Origin: Enterobacteriaceae bacterium RIT691
GTDB taxonomy: Bacteria > Pseudomonadota > Gammaproteobacteria > Enterobacterales > Enterobacteriaceae
Reading direction: 5' to 3'
NCBI GenBank assembly: GCA_009668205.1
Contig: WJYM01000012.1
Span: forward strand, 1-64,000
DNA: 64,000 nucleotides
The position numbers were made by a program, and so were the translations under genes. Positions 35,095 to 42,746 of this stretch are shown piece by piece. The notes under the pieces were generated by a model. That model was not told the origin of the DNA. It ran no database searches and was given only the letters and a program-made list of their open reading frames with translations. How positions within the stretch are numbered: the stretch's first letter is position 1; each line of letters starts with the position of its first letter.

Positions 35095-35616
35095 TCAGTT
35101 AGTTTCCAGCATATGTATAATCTGGTTTGCCACGACTTTCGCGCTCTGATCGTCAGTGCGGATGGTGACATCGGCAATTTCTTCGTATAAAGGATTACGC
35201 TCACCGGCCAGCGCTTCCAGAACTTCACGTGGAGGCGTCTCAACCTGCAGCAGTGGGCGCTTTTTATCGCGCTGCGTGCGAGCCAGCTGTTTTTCGATCG
35301 TTGTTTCCAAATACACAACGACACCGCGGGCGGAGAGGCGATTGCGCGTTTCACGGGATTTCACAGAGCCGCCGCCAGTAGCCAGCACAATACCCTGTTT
35401 TTCCGTCAACTCGTTGATGATTTTTTCTTCACGGTCACGGAAACCTTCTTCGCCTTCGACATCGAAGACCCAGCCCACGTCAGCGCCAGTGCGTTTCTCA
35501 ATCTCGTGATCAGAATCGTAGAATTCCATGTTGAGCTGTTGAGCTAACTGGCGCCCAATAGTGCTTTTGCCGGCACCCATAGGCCCAACCAGAAAGATAT
35601 TGCGTTTCTCTGCCAT
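35095..35616 (-). CDS. aroK: Shikimate kinase I
   Basis: AroK, 173 residues, phosphorylates shikimate. The P-loop GPMGAGKST is at 11-19, the shikimate-binding DSDHEIE follows near 34, and VLATGGGSV is the glycine loop. The length equals E. coli AroK. It heads the aroK-aroB-damX-dam-rpe-gph-trpS cluster. The 268-nt upstream gap to hofQ presumably holds its promoter; I see no gene there. Confidence 0.98.
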   Translation of the reverse strand: MAEKRNIFLVGPMGAGKSTIGRQLAQQLNMEFYDSDHEIEKRTGADVGWVFDVEGEEGFRDREEKIINELTEKQGIVLATGGGSVKSRETRNRLSARGVVVYLETTIEKQLARTQRDKKRPLLQVETPPREVLEALAGERNPLYEEIADVTIRTDDQSAKVVANQIIHMLETN

Positions 35617-35884
35617 TTTTTCGGTATTACTAAGACTATTTCGTTAAAATAAACCCGCGACGCAGACATCTGGCGACGCCGGGCATGAACTGAAACCTCA
35701 TAAGCGATATGTGCGAGAGTCAGACTGAAAATTATCTCAATACTCCGGCAGGTTTGGCAACTCTAATCATCACCGGATTTCGCGGGGCACCGACTCTCAA
35801 ATCGGTACTCCTTGTATGCTAAATCCGGCTTCACGTCAAACACCTGAAACGTGTTCAGTAAGAAAAAGCCTGATGGTAAAACCT

Positions 35885-37120
35885 TTATTGCACAGAAATA
35901 ATGCGTGGCGTAATGAACACCACTAACTCCCGACGCTCGCGGTCTTTCCCGTCATTTCGGAACAATTGCCCGATTCCAGGAATATCGCCAAGGAAGGGAA
36001 TGCTGTCGCGGGTGGTCTTGTTCTTTTGCGAGAAGATACCGCCTAATGCCAGCGTTTCACCGCTTTTCACTTCCACCTGCGTCTCGATTTCCTGTTTGTC
36101 GATAGCCAAAACTTCGCCATCGGCCTGCTGCAAAACCTGCCCCGGCATGTCCTCAGTAATCTTCAGTTTCAGACGAACCCGGTTCGACTGAAGCACCGTT
36201 GGTGTGACTTCCATCCCCAGAACGGCCTCTTTAAACTCGACAGACGTCGCACCGCTTGCCCCACTGGAGACCTGATAAGGAATTTCACTTCCCTGCTTAA
36301 TACTGGCAGGCTGGAGATGTGACGCCAGCAAATGTGGGCTGGCGATAATCTCCAGCTGCTGCTTCTGTTCCAGCGCAGAAAGCTCTAGCGCCAGCAGACG
36401 GCCGCTGATTTTACCTATATTAAATCCAACCGTGGTGGTCGCATTGGCAACCGAGAGATCGCTGGTCAGCGTGGTGATTTGCCCGGCCCCCGTGCTCCCT
36501 TCAGCCTCCGCAAGATTCCATTTCACGCCAAGTTCGCGCAGGCTTTTCTCACTCATCGTGACAATATGCGCAAGCAACTCGACCTGCCCAACGGGTAAAT
36601 CCATCTCAGCCGCCCAGGCAACCAGCTGCGACAGGTGCTGCTCGTCATCACGGATCAGCAGGCGATTGGTTCGTTTGTCGACGGTTAGCGAGCCTCTGGC
36701 ACTCAGTAATGTCTCTCCAGCTTTAGCCAGCTCAGCCGCATCGGCATAGTGAAGACTGACGCTCTGCCCTTTGAGCGGCAGATTCAGCTGGCGCTTTTGT
36801 CGCGCCGCATCATTTTGAGCCTGCTTATCGGCCAGCCACGCGCGGCTGTGCACAAACAGCACATTGCCCTGTGTTTCCTGTACCAGCCCGGCGCTGCTGA
36901 GAACAGTTTGTAGTGCCTGTCCCCACGGCATGCCTGTCAGCTGGAGAGAGATTTGTCCGCTGACGTCCGACGCAATCACCATATTACGCGCCCCTAGACC
37001 GGCCAGCATCTGTAAAACCTGTGCCACAGGAACATCATCGACCGTCAGCGAAACGGGTTTATCCTTGGCGGTAGCGCTGCTCATCAGCGTTATCAACAAC
37101 AGAAGCATCCTTCGACTCAT
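35885..37120 (-). CDS. hofQ: HofQ, PilQ/secretin-like outer membrane protein
   Basis: HofQ, 411 residues, a secretin homologue. A signal peptide (MSRRMLLLLITLMSSATA) is followed by N-domains (VDDVPVAQVLQMLAGL) and a C-terminal secretin domain with VEVKSGETLALGGIF and ERRELVVFITPRI. In E. coli the hofMNOPQ set resembles PilMNOPQ and ComE and is tied to use of external DNA as nutrient. The ATG at 37120 follows AAGGGAAGAAAA and lies 62 nt inside the end of hofP. Confidence 0.95.
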   Translation of the reverse strand: MSRRMLLLLITLMSSATAKDKPVSLTVDDVPVAQVLQMLAGLGARNMVIASDVSGQISLQLTGMPWGQALQTVLSSAGLVQETQGNVLFVHSRAWLADKQAQNDAARQKRQLNLPLKGQSVSLHYADAAELAKAGETLLSARGSLTVDKRTNRLLIRDDEQHLSQLVAWAAEMDLPVGQVELLAHIVTMSEKSLRELGVKWNLAEAEGSTGAGQITTLTSDLSVANATTTVGFNIGKISGRLLALELSALEQKQQLEIIASPHLLASHLQPASIKQGSEIPYQVSSGASGATSVEFKEAVLGMEVTPTVLQSNRVRLKLKITEDMPGQVLQQADGEVLAIDKQEIETQVEVKSGETLALGGIFSQKNKTTRDSIPFLGDIPGIGQLFRNDGKDRERRELVVFITPRIISVQ

Positions 37121-37433
37121 TTTTCTTCCCTTCTTTTATCCAGCGCCACTGCGAAGGATTACACTGTGCACCTAAGGTCAGCACCATTTGCTGCGGTTCA
37201 ATGGCTGTGACCGTCCAGTTCGTCCCTATCGATTCGCCCTGCTTAACCCGCCGCCATTGACCTGACGGATCAACAGTCAGCCCAAAAAACTGGTCGCCAC
37301 TCTTTACCCAGCCCCGGTAATGCCAGAGTTCAAGCTGGGATACCGAGCACGTGTCTTCGGGCGGGAGAAAGGGGTCGCGCATGCCCAGTGCCCACGGAAG
37401 TATCAGCAACAACGCTGCTCGCCAGCTACTCAT
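37059..37433 (-). CDS. hofP: HofP, PilP-like protein
   Basis: HofP, 124 residues. It has a short hydrophobic N terminus (MSSWRAALLLILPWALG) and the family's DPFLPPED motif, a Cys near 29, and a conserved QWRRVKQGE segment. E. coli HofP is 134 residues. In pilus systems PilP couples the inner-membrane PilNO complex to the secretin PilQ. It overlaps hofO by 8 nt and hofQ by 62 nt, an unusually long overlap. Confidence 0.88.
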   Translation of the reverse strand: MSSWRAALLLILPWALGMRDPFLPPEDTCSVSQLELWHYRGWVKSGDQFFGLTVDPSGQWRRVKQGESIGTNWTVTAIEPQQMVLTLGAQCNPSQWRWIKEGKKNESKDASVVDNADEQRYRQG

Positions 37434-37857
37434 CCGAAATGATCTCCAGCTGCAGCTTCATCTGCAGATCATGCTGTTCAGGCAGGATACTGAAGCCCGT
37501 GATCCTCATGTTCTGTTCTGCCAGTAAAGGAAAAAGGCGCAACAGCGTCGCCCATTGAAGCTGCAGCACGAGTTCGCCACCCGCAGAAACAGGGTGCCAG
37601 CTCCTCACCGCACTGCCTTCTGTCTGGAATGCCATTGCGGAAAACGGCTTTATCGTTTGAGATGGAGGGACTTTTTGATCCACCCTCAGCGACAGCAGTT
37701 TTCGCCACTGAGCCTGCAAGCCTGTCGGGGGTGCTGTCTTTTCCACCGCCGGCACACTGAAGTGCCAGAGTGCGCCAGTAAACAACAGCATCCCCAGCCA
37801 GATCCCGGTACGAAACGAGGGTGATAGATCGCACCAACGTTCAGCGAGAGGAGACAT
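37426..37857 (-). CDS. hofO: HofO, PilO-like protein
   Basis: HofO, 143 residues from the ATG at 37857 (MSPLAERWCDL), close to the 146 of E. coli. One membrane segment lies near residues 17-36 (TGIWLGMLLFTGALWHF), and the periplasmic part has the conserved VRSWHPVSAGGEL. In type IV pilus systems PilO pairs with PilN. It overlaps hofN by 17 nt and hofP by 8 nt. Confidence 0.88.
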   Translation of the reverse strand: MSPLAERWCDLSPSFRTGIWLGMLLFTGALWHFSVPAVEKTAPPTGLQAQWRKLLSLRVDQKVPPSQTIKPFSAMAFQTEGSAVRSWHPVSAGGELVLQLQWATLLRLFPLLAEQNMRITGFSILPEQHDLQMKLQLEIISDE

Positions 37858-38380
37858 AGGACTCTCCCGCTTTGAGCTGGTAGCTGAACTGCCAACGCCC
37901 TTGCTCATCTTGCTTAATCGCACCGGGCGTCACGGAGAGAAACCCCGGGAGTTGCCTGAGGGCATCATCCAGCGCTGAAAGCGCGATAAAGCGTCGGCTC
38001 AACCCCGACAGCGCAAAGGTGTCTCCCTGCCATTGCAGTTCTGTCAGCCACGCCTGTTCCGGCATTCGCGAGGCAAGCGTAGCGAGGGTGGATTGCCAAC
38101 GCTGCGTTGTCTCCCGCTGCTGTTTTCGCTTTGCTGCCGCCAGCCATTGCTGGTGCTCAGCGCGCAGTTGCGGTTCACGCTGCTCCAGCGCCTGTAAAAG
38201 GGAGTGGTTGCTCACCCTCAGCAGCGCCTGCCACGCCTGGCGTTGCTTGCCGGACTGCCATCCTGTTGCTATCAGCATCAGGGTGACCAGCCACAGCCCG
38301 ATAAACAGCAGCAACCAGAAGTGCCAACATCCCCGACGTCGAGTCGCACGCCATTCGCGTAAATTCACGGTATCCGGCAT
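37841..38380 (-). CDS. hofN: HofN, PilN-like protein
   Basis: HofN, 179 residues from the ATG at 38380 (MPDTVNLREWRATRRR), the same length as E. coli HofN. The short N-terminal segment before the membrane helix (about 20-40) resembles the PilN motif that docks on PilM; a coiled-coil and a periplasmic domain follow (EQAWLTELQWQGD, GRWQFSYQL). A much longer open frame upstream is just the other frame of hofM. The start lies one base after the hofM stop. Confidence 0.9.
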   Translation of the reverse strand: MPDTVNLREWRATRRRGCWHFWLLLFIGLWLVTLMLIATGWQSGKQRQAWQALLRVSNHSLLQALEQREPQLRAEHQQWLAAAKRKQQRETTQRWQSTLATLASRMPEQAWLTELQWQGDTFALSGLSRRFIALSALDDALRQLPGFLSVTPGAIKQDEQGRWQFSYQLKAGESYVSSR

Positions 38381-38381
38381 G

Positions 38382-39104
38382 TCAGTCTGCTCCCAATGCC
38401 AGCGCCAGCGCGATGGCAAAGGCGTCCCCTTTCTCCGGCATAGGGGGCTGCAGTTGATAGAGAGGGAACCAGGGATTAAATACGGCGCCGGGTGTGGAAA
38501 GCGTGGTGCAAAGGAGCAGCGCGGGGTCTGGCTCCGGGCTACAACCCCAGGCACTTCGGGTCGCCCACAGCCACTGCTCGCCATTGTGCCAACGGAGGCC
38601 TGGCTGTTCCGGCGCAAGCCAGGGGAGAAAATGTTGCAATGCGCAGGCATCGGGGGTGATTGTGTATAAATTCAGCCCTGCCTCTGCCATTCTCTTTTCC
38701 AGACGCTCAACATCTCTGCGCCTGGCGGCGGTCACGCTGTAACTATTCGTTTCAGTCTCGCGGTAGTCGAAAGCCAGTGCCTGAGCAGGCATTTCCAATT
38801 GCTGCGCAATGGCGCTAGTTATCCATTCGAGCTGTTCGCTTTCCCTCAATGACAACTGCGGTATGGGCAGCTGTTTTTGTAACGTTTCAGCGGCAGGCAA
38901 AGCCACCGCCAGCCTGTGGTAGCGCGGCAATTCACACCGCAGACGCCTAAGCTGAATGACGTACTCCGATTCGGTTGCATCCGGCGGCACAGGCAACTGC
39001 CACCACCGTCGCAACGCCCGGCCAAAACGCGTCTTTTGCAGCGCCACGCAGACAATCTCGGTAGGCTGGAAATGCACGCCCACCCGCCAGTAGCTGTAAG
39101 CCAT
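38382..39104 (-). CDS. hofM: HofM, PilM-like protein
   Basis: HofM, 240 residues from the ATG at 39104 (MAYSYWRVGVHFQ), somewhat shorter than the 259 of E. coli. It resembles the actin-fold PilM family, cytoplasmic, with FDYRE and ITPDACALQHFLPWL conserved. AAGGAG lies upstream of the start. It is divergent from mrcA (118-nt gap) and heads hofMNOPQ. Confidence 0.9.
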   Translation of the reverse strand: MAYSYWRVGVHFQPTEIVCVALQKTRFGRALRRWWQLPVPPDATESEYVIQLRRLRCELPRYHRLAVALPAAETLQKQLPIPQLSLRESEQLEWITSAIAQQLEMPAQALAFDYRETETNSYSVTAARRRDVERLEKRMAEAGLNLYTITPDACALQHFLPWLAPEQPGLRWHNGEQWLWATRSAWGCSPEPDPALLLCTTLSTPGAVFNPWFPLYQLQPPMPEKGDAFAIALALALGAD

Positions 39105-39222
39105 TCTTACGATCTCCTTATCCATCAAACCATTCCGGCTATATCAATGCTTCTGGCTTGCCTTTATACTACCGCGCGTTTGTTTATAAACTGCCCAATT
39201 GCCACTTAATGGGAAATCTCCG

Positions 39223-41775
39223 GTGAAGTTCGTAAAGTATTTATTCATCCTTGCAGTCTGTTGCATTCTGCTGGGAGCAGGCTCGATCTATGGCCTCTAC
39301 AAGTATATTGAGCCCCAGTTGCCCGACGTGGCGACACTCAGAGACGTGCGTCTGCAGGTTCCAATGCAGATCTATAGCGCCGAAGGCGAGTTAATCGCCC
39401 AGTACGGTGAAAAACGCCGCATCCCTGTGACTCTCAACCAAATGCCACCTCTGCTGGTGAAAGCTTTCATTGCAACGGAAGACAGCCGCTTCTATGAGCA
39501 CCATGGCATTGACCCCGTGGGTATCTTCCGTGCCGCAAGTATTGCGTTGTTCTCCGGCCACGCCTCTCAGGGGGCGAGTACCATTACTCAACAGTTGGCA
39601 CGTAACTTCTTCCTCAGCCCGGAAAAGACGCTGACGCGTAAAATTAAAGAAGCGTTCCTGGCCATTCGCATCGAACAGATGCTGAATAAAGATGAAATTC
39701 TTGAGCTGTACCTGAACAAAATTTATCTCGGCTACCGCGCCTACGGCGTGGGTTCTGCAGCACAGGTCTATTTCGGCAAATCAGTGGATCAGTTGACGCT
39801 GAGTGAAATGGCCGTGATTGCAGGCCTGCCAAAAGCACCGTCTACGTTTAACCCGCTGTACTCCATGGATCGTGCAACGGCGCGTCGCAACGTGGTGCTG
39901 TCACGTATGCTGAGTGAAAATTACATCACTCAGGCACAGTACGATGATGCCAGCCGCCAGGCGATTGACGCCAGCTATCACGCGCCTGAGATTGCCTTCT
40001 CTGCGCCGTATCTCTCTGAGATGGTTCGCCAGGACATGTATCAGAAGTACGGTGAAAAAGCGTATGAAGATGGCTACCGCATCTACACCACTATCACCCG
40101 TAAAGATCAGTTAGCCGCTCAGACAGCCTTACGTAATAACGTCATGGATTACGACATGCGCCACGGCTACCGCGGCCCGGCAAACGTGCTGTGGAAAATC
40201 GGTGAAACGCCGTGGGATAGCAAAAAGATCACTGACAGCCTGAAAAACCTGCCAACCTACGGGCCGCTTGAGCCTGCGGTGGTGACCACCGCCACAGCCC
40301 AGGAAGCCACCGTGCTGACGGCAGATGGCAGCGCAGTGTCACTGAACATGGAAGGGATGCGTTGGGCGCGTCAGTATCGCTCTGATACCCAGCAAGGCCC
40401 TACACCGCGCAAAGTGACCGATGTGGTTCAGGCAGGTCAGCAGATTTGGATCCGCCAGGTTGATAATAGCTGGTGGCTGGCGCAGGTCCCTGACGTGAAC
40501 TCCGCGCTGGTGTCTTTGAATCCCCATAACGGTGCGGTGATCGCGCTGGTCGGTGGTTTTGATTTCAACCAGAGCAAGTTTAACCGCGCCACGCAGGCGC
40601 TTCGCCAGGTCGGCTCCAACATTAAGCCTTTCCTGTATACCGCGGCGATGGATAAAGGTCTGACGCTGGCCAGTATCCTGAACGACGTGCCAATTTCACG
40701 CTGGGATGCGGGTGCCGGTACCGACTGGAGCCCGAAAAACTCCCCGCCAGAATATGCGGGTCCGATTCGACTTCGTCAGGGGCTGGGCCAGTCCAAAAAC
40801 GTGGTGATGGTTCGTGCAATGCGCGCGATGGGCGTTGATTATGCCGCAGAATATCTGCAGCGCTTCGGCTTCCCTTCTGACAACATTGTGCGCACGGAAT
40901 CCCTGGCGCTCGGCTCTGCCTCCTTTACACCCATGCAGGTCGCACGCGGTTACTCGGTGATGGCTAACGGTGGCTTCCTGATTGACCCGTACTACATCAG
41001 CAAGATTGAGGTGGATAACGGCAATGTGGTGTTTGAAGCAAAACCTAAAATCGCCTGCGCCGATTGCGACATCCCGGTTATCTACGGCGATACGCCAAAA
41101 TCCAACGTGCTGGAAAACAACGATGTGGAATCCGTCGCCACTTCGCAGACGCCGCAGAACAACTCGGTGCCAATGCCAAATCTTGAACAGGCTAATCAGG
41201 CGCTGGTTGCCCGAAGTGGTACTCAGGAATATGCGCCGCATGTGATAAGCACCCCGCTCTCCTTCCTTATCAAGAGCGCCCTGAATACCAATATCTTCGG
41301 CGAACCAGGCTGGCAGGGTACTGGCTGGCGTGCAGGCCGTGACCTGAAGCGTCATGATATCGGCGGCAAAACCGGGACCACCAACAGCTCGAAAGATGCC
41401 TGGTTCTCCGGTTACGGTCCTGGGGTGGTCACGTCCGTGTGGATTGGCTTTGACGATCATCGCCGGGATCTGGGCCGTACCAGCGCTTCCGGGGCGATTA
41501 AAGATCAGATTTCCGGATATGAAGGCGGTGCCAAGAGCGCGCAGCCTGCCTGGGATGCGTTCATGAAAACCGTACTGGAAGGCGTACCGGAACAGCCGTT
41601 CACGCCGCCACAGGGTGTCGTGACGGTCAACATTGATCGTGCCACCGGCCAGTTGGCCAGCGGCGGCAACAGCCGGGAAGAGTTCTTTATCGACGGCACG
41701 CAGCCAACGCAGCAGGCGGTGCATGAAGTGGGCACCACGCTGATTGATAACGGCGAAACGCACGAGCTGTTCTAA
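39223..41775 (+). CDS. mrcA: Penicillin-binding protein 1A
   Basis: PBP1a, 850 residues, a bifunctional peptidoglycan synthase. The start is GTG at 39223 (VKFVKYLFILAVCC read as Met), with GGGAAA upstream and the E. coli length; a TTG eight codons earlier is less likely. One membrane segment lies near 6-27. The GT51 domain has catalytic Glu86 in ATEDSRFYEHHG. The transpeptidase has Ser465 in GSNIKPF, the SKN triad member, and KTGTT from Lys716. It ends LIDNGETHELF. Confidence 0.98.
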   Translation: MKFVKYLFILAVCCILLGAGSIYGLYKYIEPQLPDVATLRDVRLQVPMQIYSAEGELIAQYGEKRRIPVTLNQMPPLLVKAFIATEDSRFYEHHGIDPVGIFRAASIALFSGHASQGASTITQQLARNFFLSPEKTLTRKIKEAFLAIRIEQMLNKDEILELYLNKIYLGYRAYGVGSAAQVYFGKSVDQLTLSEMAVIAGLPKAPSTFNPLYSMDRATARRNVVLSRMLSENYITQAQYDDASRQAIDASYHAPEIAFSAPYLSEMVRQDMYQKYGEKAYEDGYRIYTTITRKDQLAAQTALRNNVMDYDMRHGYRGPANVLWKIGETPWDSKKITDSLKNLPTYGPLEPAVVTTATAQEATVLTADGSAVSLNMEGMRWARQYRSDTQQGPTPRKVTDVVQAGQQIWIRQVDNSWWLAQVPDVNSALVSLNPHNGAVIALVGGFDFNQSKFNRATQALRQVGSNIKPFLYTAAMDKGLTLASILNDVPISRWDAGAGTDWSPKNSPPEYAGPIRLRQGLGQSKNVVMVRAMRAMGVDYAAEYLQRFGFPSDNIVRTESLALGSASFTPMQVARGYSVMANGGFLIDPYYISKIEVDNGNVVFEAKPKIACADCDIPVIYGDTPKSNVLENNDVESVATSQTPQNNSVPMPNLEQANQALVARSGTQEYAPHVISTPLSFLIKSALNTNIFGEPGWQGTGWRAGRDLKRHDIGGKTGTTNSSKDAWFSGYGPGVVTSVWIGFDDHRRDLGRTSASGAIKDQISGYEGGAKSAQPAWDAFMKTVLEGVPEQPFTPPQGVVTVNIDRATGQLASGGNSREEFFIDGTQPTQQAVHEVGTTLIDNGETHELF

Positions 41776-41787
41776 GGTAAAAGCAAA

Positions 41788-41818
41788 ACGGCAACCCTCG
41801 GGTTGCCGTTGTTGTATT
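41788..41818 (+). terminator. mrcA terminator
   Basis: ACGGCAACC/GGTTGCCGT with a CTCG loop, then TGTTGTATTT, 12 nt past the mrcA stop. The same stem occurs between hslO and pckA (47193-47219). Confidence 0.85.
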
Positions 41819-41820
41819 TG

Positions 41821-41865
41821 CTCCCTCGTCCTGTGGGAAGAGGGTCGGGGAAAGGGCATCAGGCC
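41821..41865. repeat. GC-rich palindromic repeat between mrcA and nudE
   Basis: CTCCCTCGTCCTGTGGGAAGAGGG followed by TCGGGGAAAGGGCATCAGG is a degenerate copy of the CCCTC...GAGGG family. It fills the space between the mrcA terminator and the nudE stop. Confidence 0.7.
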
Positions 41866-41866
41866 G

Positions 41867-42427
41867 CTACAAACGTCCCTGCTCTCTCAACCACTCCCGC
41901 ACCAAAAACAGCGCGCTCACATTACGGGCTTCATTGAAGTCCGGCTCTTCGAGCAACGCCATCAGATTCGTCAGCGGCCAGCGCACCTGCGGCAACGGCT
42001 CTGGCTCATCGCCAGGCAACGATTCCGGGTAAAGGTCTTCCGCCACGATGATGTTCATTTTGCTGGAGAAGTAGGACGGCGCCATGCTCAGCTTCTTCAA
42101 AAAAGTAAGCTGATGCGCCCCAAATCCGACTTCTTCTTTTAGCTCGCGATTTGCCGCTTCCATTTCACTTTCGCCAGGGTCAATCAGCCCTTTAGAAAAA
42201 CCCAGCTCATAAGATTCAGTGCCGACAGCGTACTCGCGGATAAGAATCAGATGATCGTCAACAATCGGTACAATCATCACCGCTTCACGCGTGGAGGGAC
42301 GCATTCTTTCATAGACCCGACGCTCGCCGTTGCTGAATTCCAGATCCACACTTTCCACGGTAAAGAGTCTGGAACGGGCAACTGTTTCAACTTTATGAAG
42401 CGTGGGTTTTGTTAATGGTTTATCCAT
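41867..42427 (-). CDS. nudE: ADP compounds hydrolase NudE
   Basis: NudE, 186 residues, a Nudix hydrolase active on ADP-ribose, Ap3A and NADH in E. coli. The Nudix box runs from GLIDPGESEMEA to NRELKEEVGFG, near residues 90-112. The length equals the E. coli enzyme. It converges on mrcA and is divergent from igaA. Confidence 0.97.
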   Translation of the reverse strand: MDKPLTKPTLHKVETVARSRLFTVESVDLEFSNGERRVYERMRPSTREAVMIVPIVDDHLILIREYAVGTESYELGFSKGLIDPGESEMEAANRELKEEVGFGAHQLTFLKKLSMAPSYFSSKMNIIVAEDLYPESLPGDEPEPLPQVRWPLTNLMALLEEPDFNEARNVSALFLVREWLREQGRL

Positions 42428-42746
42428 GGTGACCTGAGTTTGCTGTGATAACAGAGTAATTGTGCGACATGCCGCACAGTTTAGGCAATTCCTGGCGCTA
42501 TGTATTTACATTCGCATAACTTTCAGCATCAGTCACTTTTTTAATCAAAAAGTCAAGAGGTTGCAAGGGATTTGAGAATTTGCTGATATTCGCTTGCGTT
42601 GACCTCTGATATGCTCAAAAGTTGCATCAGAAAGTCATTTATCTTTCAAGTTCCGGGTGATACGTGCCGATAACTAACTACGGGCTCACGTTCTGTTTAG
42701 ATGGGCAAACAACGAAACCTGTAAGAATCTGTATGATGGGAAAAGC
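42428..42746 (+). promoter_or_regulatory. nudE-igaA divergent intergenic region
   Basis: There is no gene in this 319-nt, AT-richer stretch. A possible extended -10 for igaA, TGATATGCT at 42607-42615, would give a leader of about 125 nt; its -35 match is poor. A small hairpin GTGCG/CGCAC (42465-42480) lies near the nudE side. GGGAAAAGC precedes the igaA ATG. I see no clear operator. Confidence 0.35.

Noticed and set aside
40696-41859. 387-codon frame antisense to mrcA
   Set aside because: It is a shadow of the transpeptidase domain and crosses the mrcA terminator and repeat.
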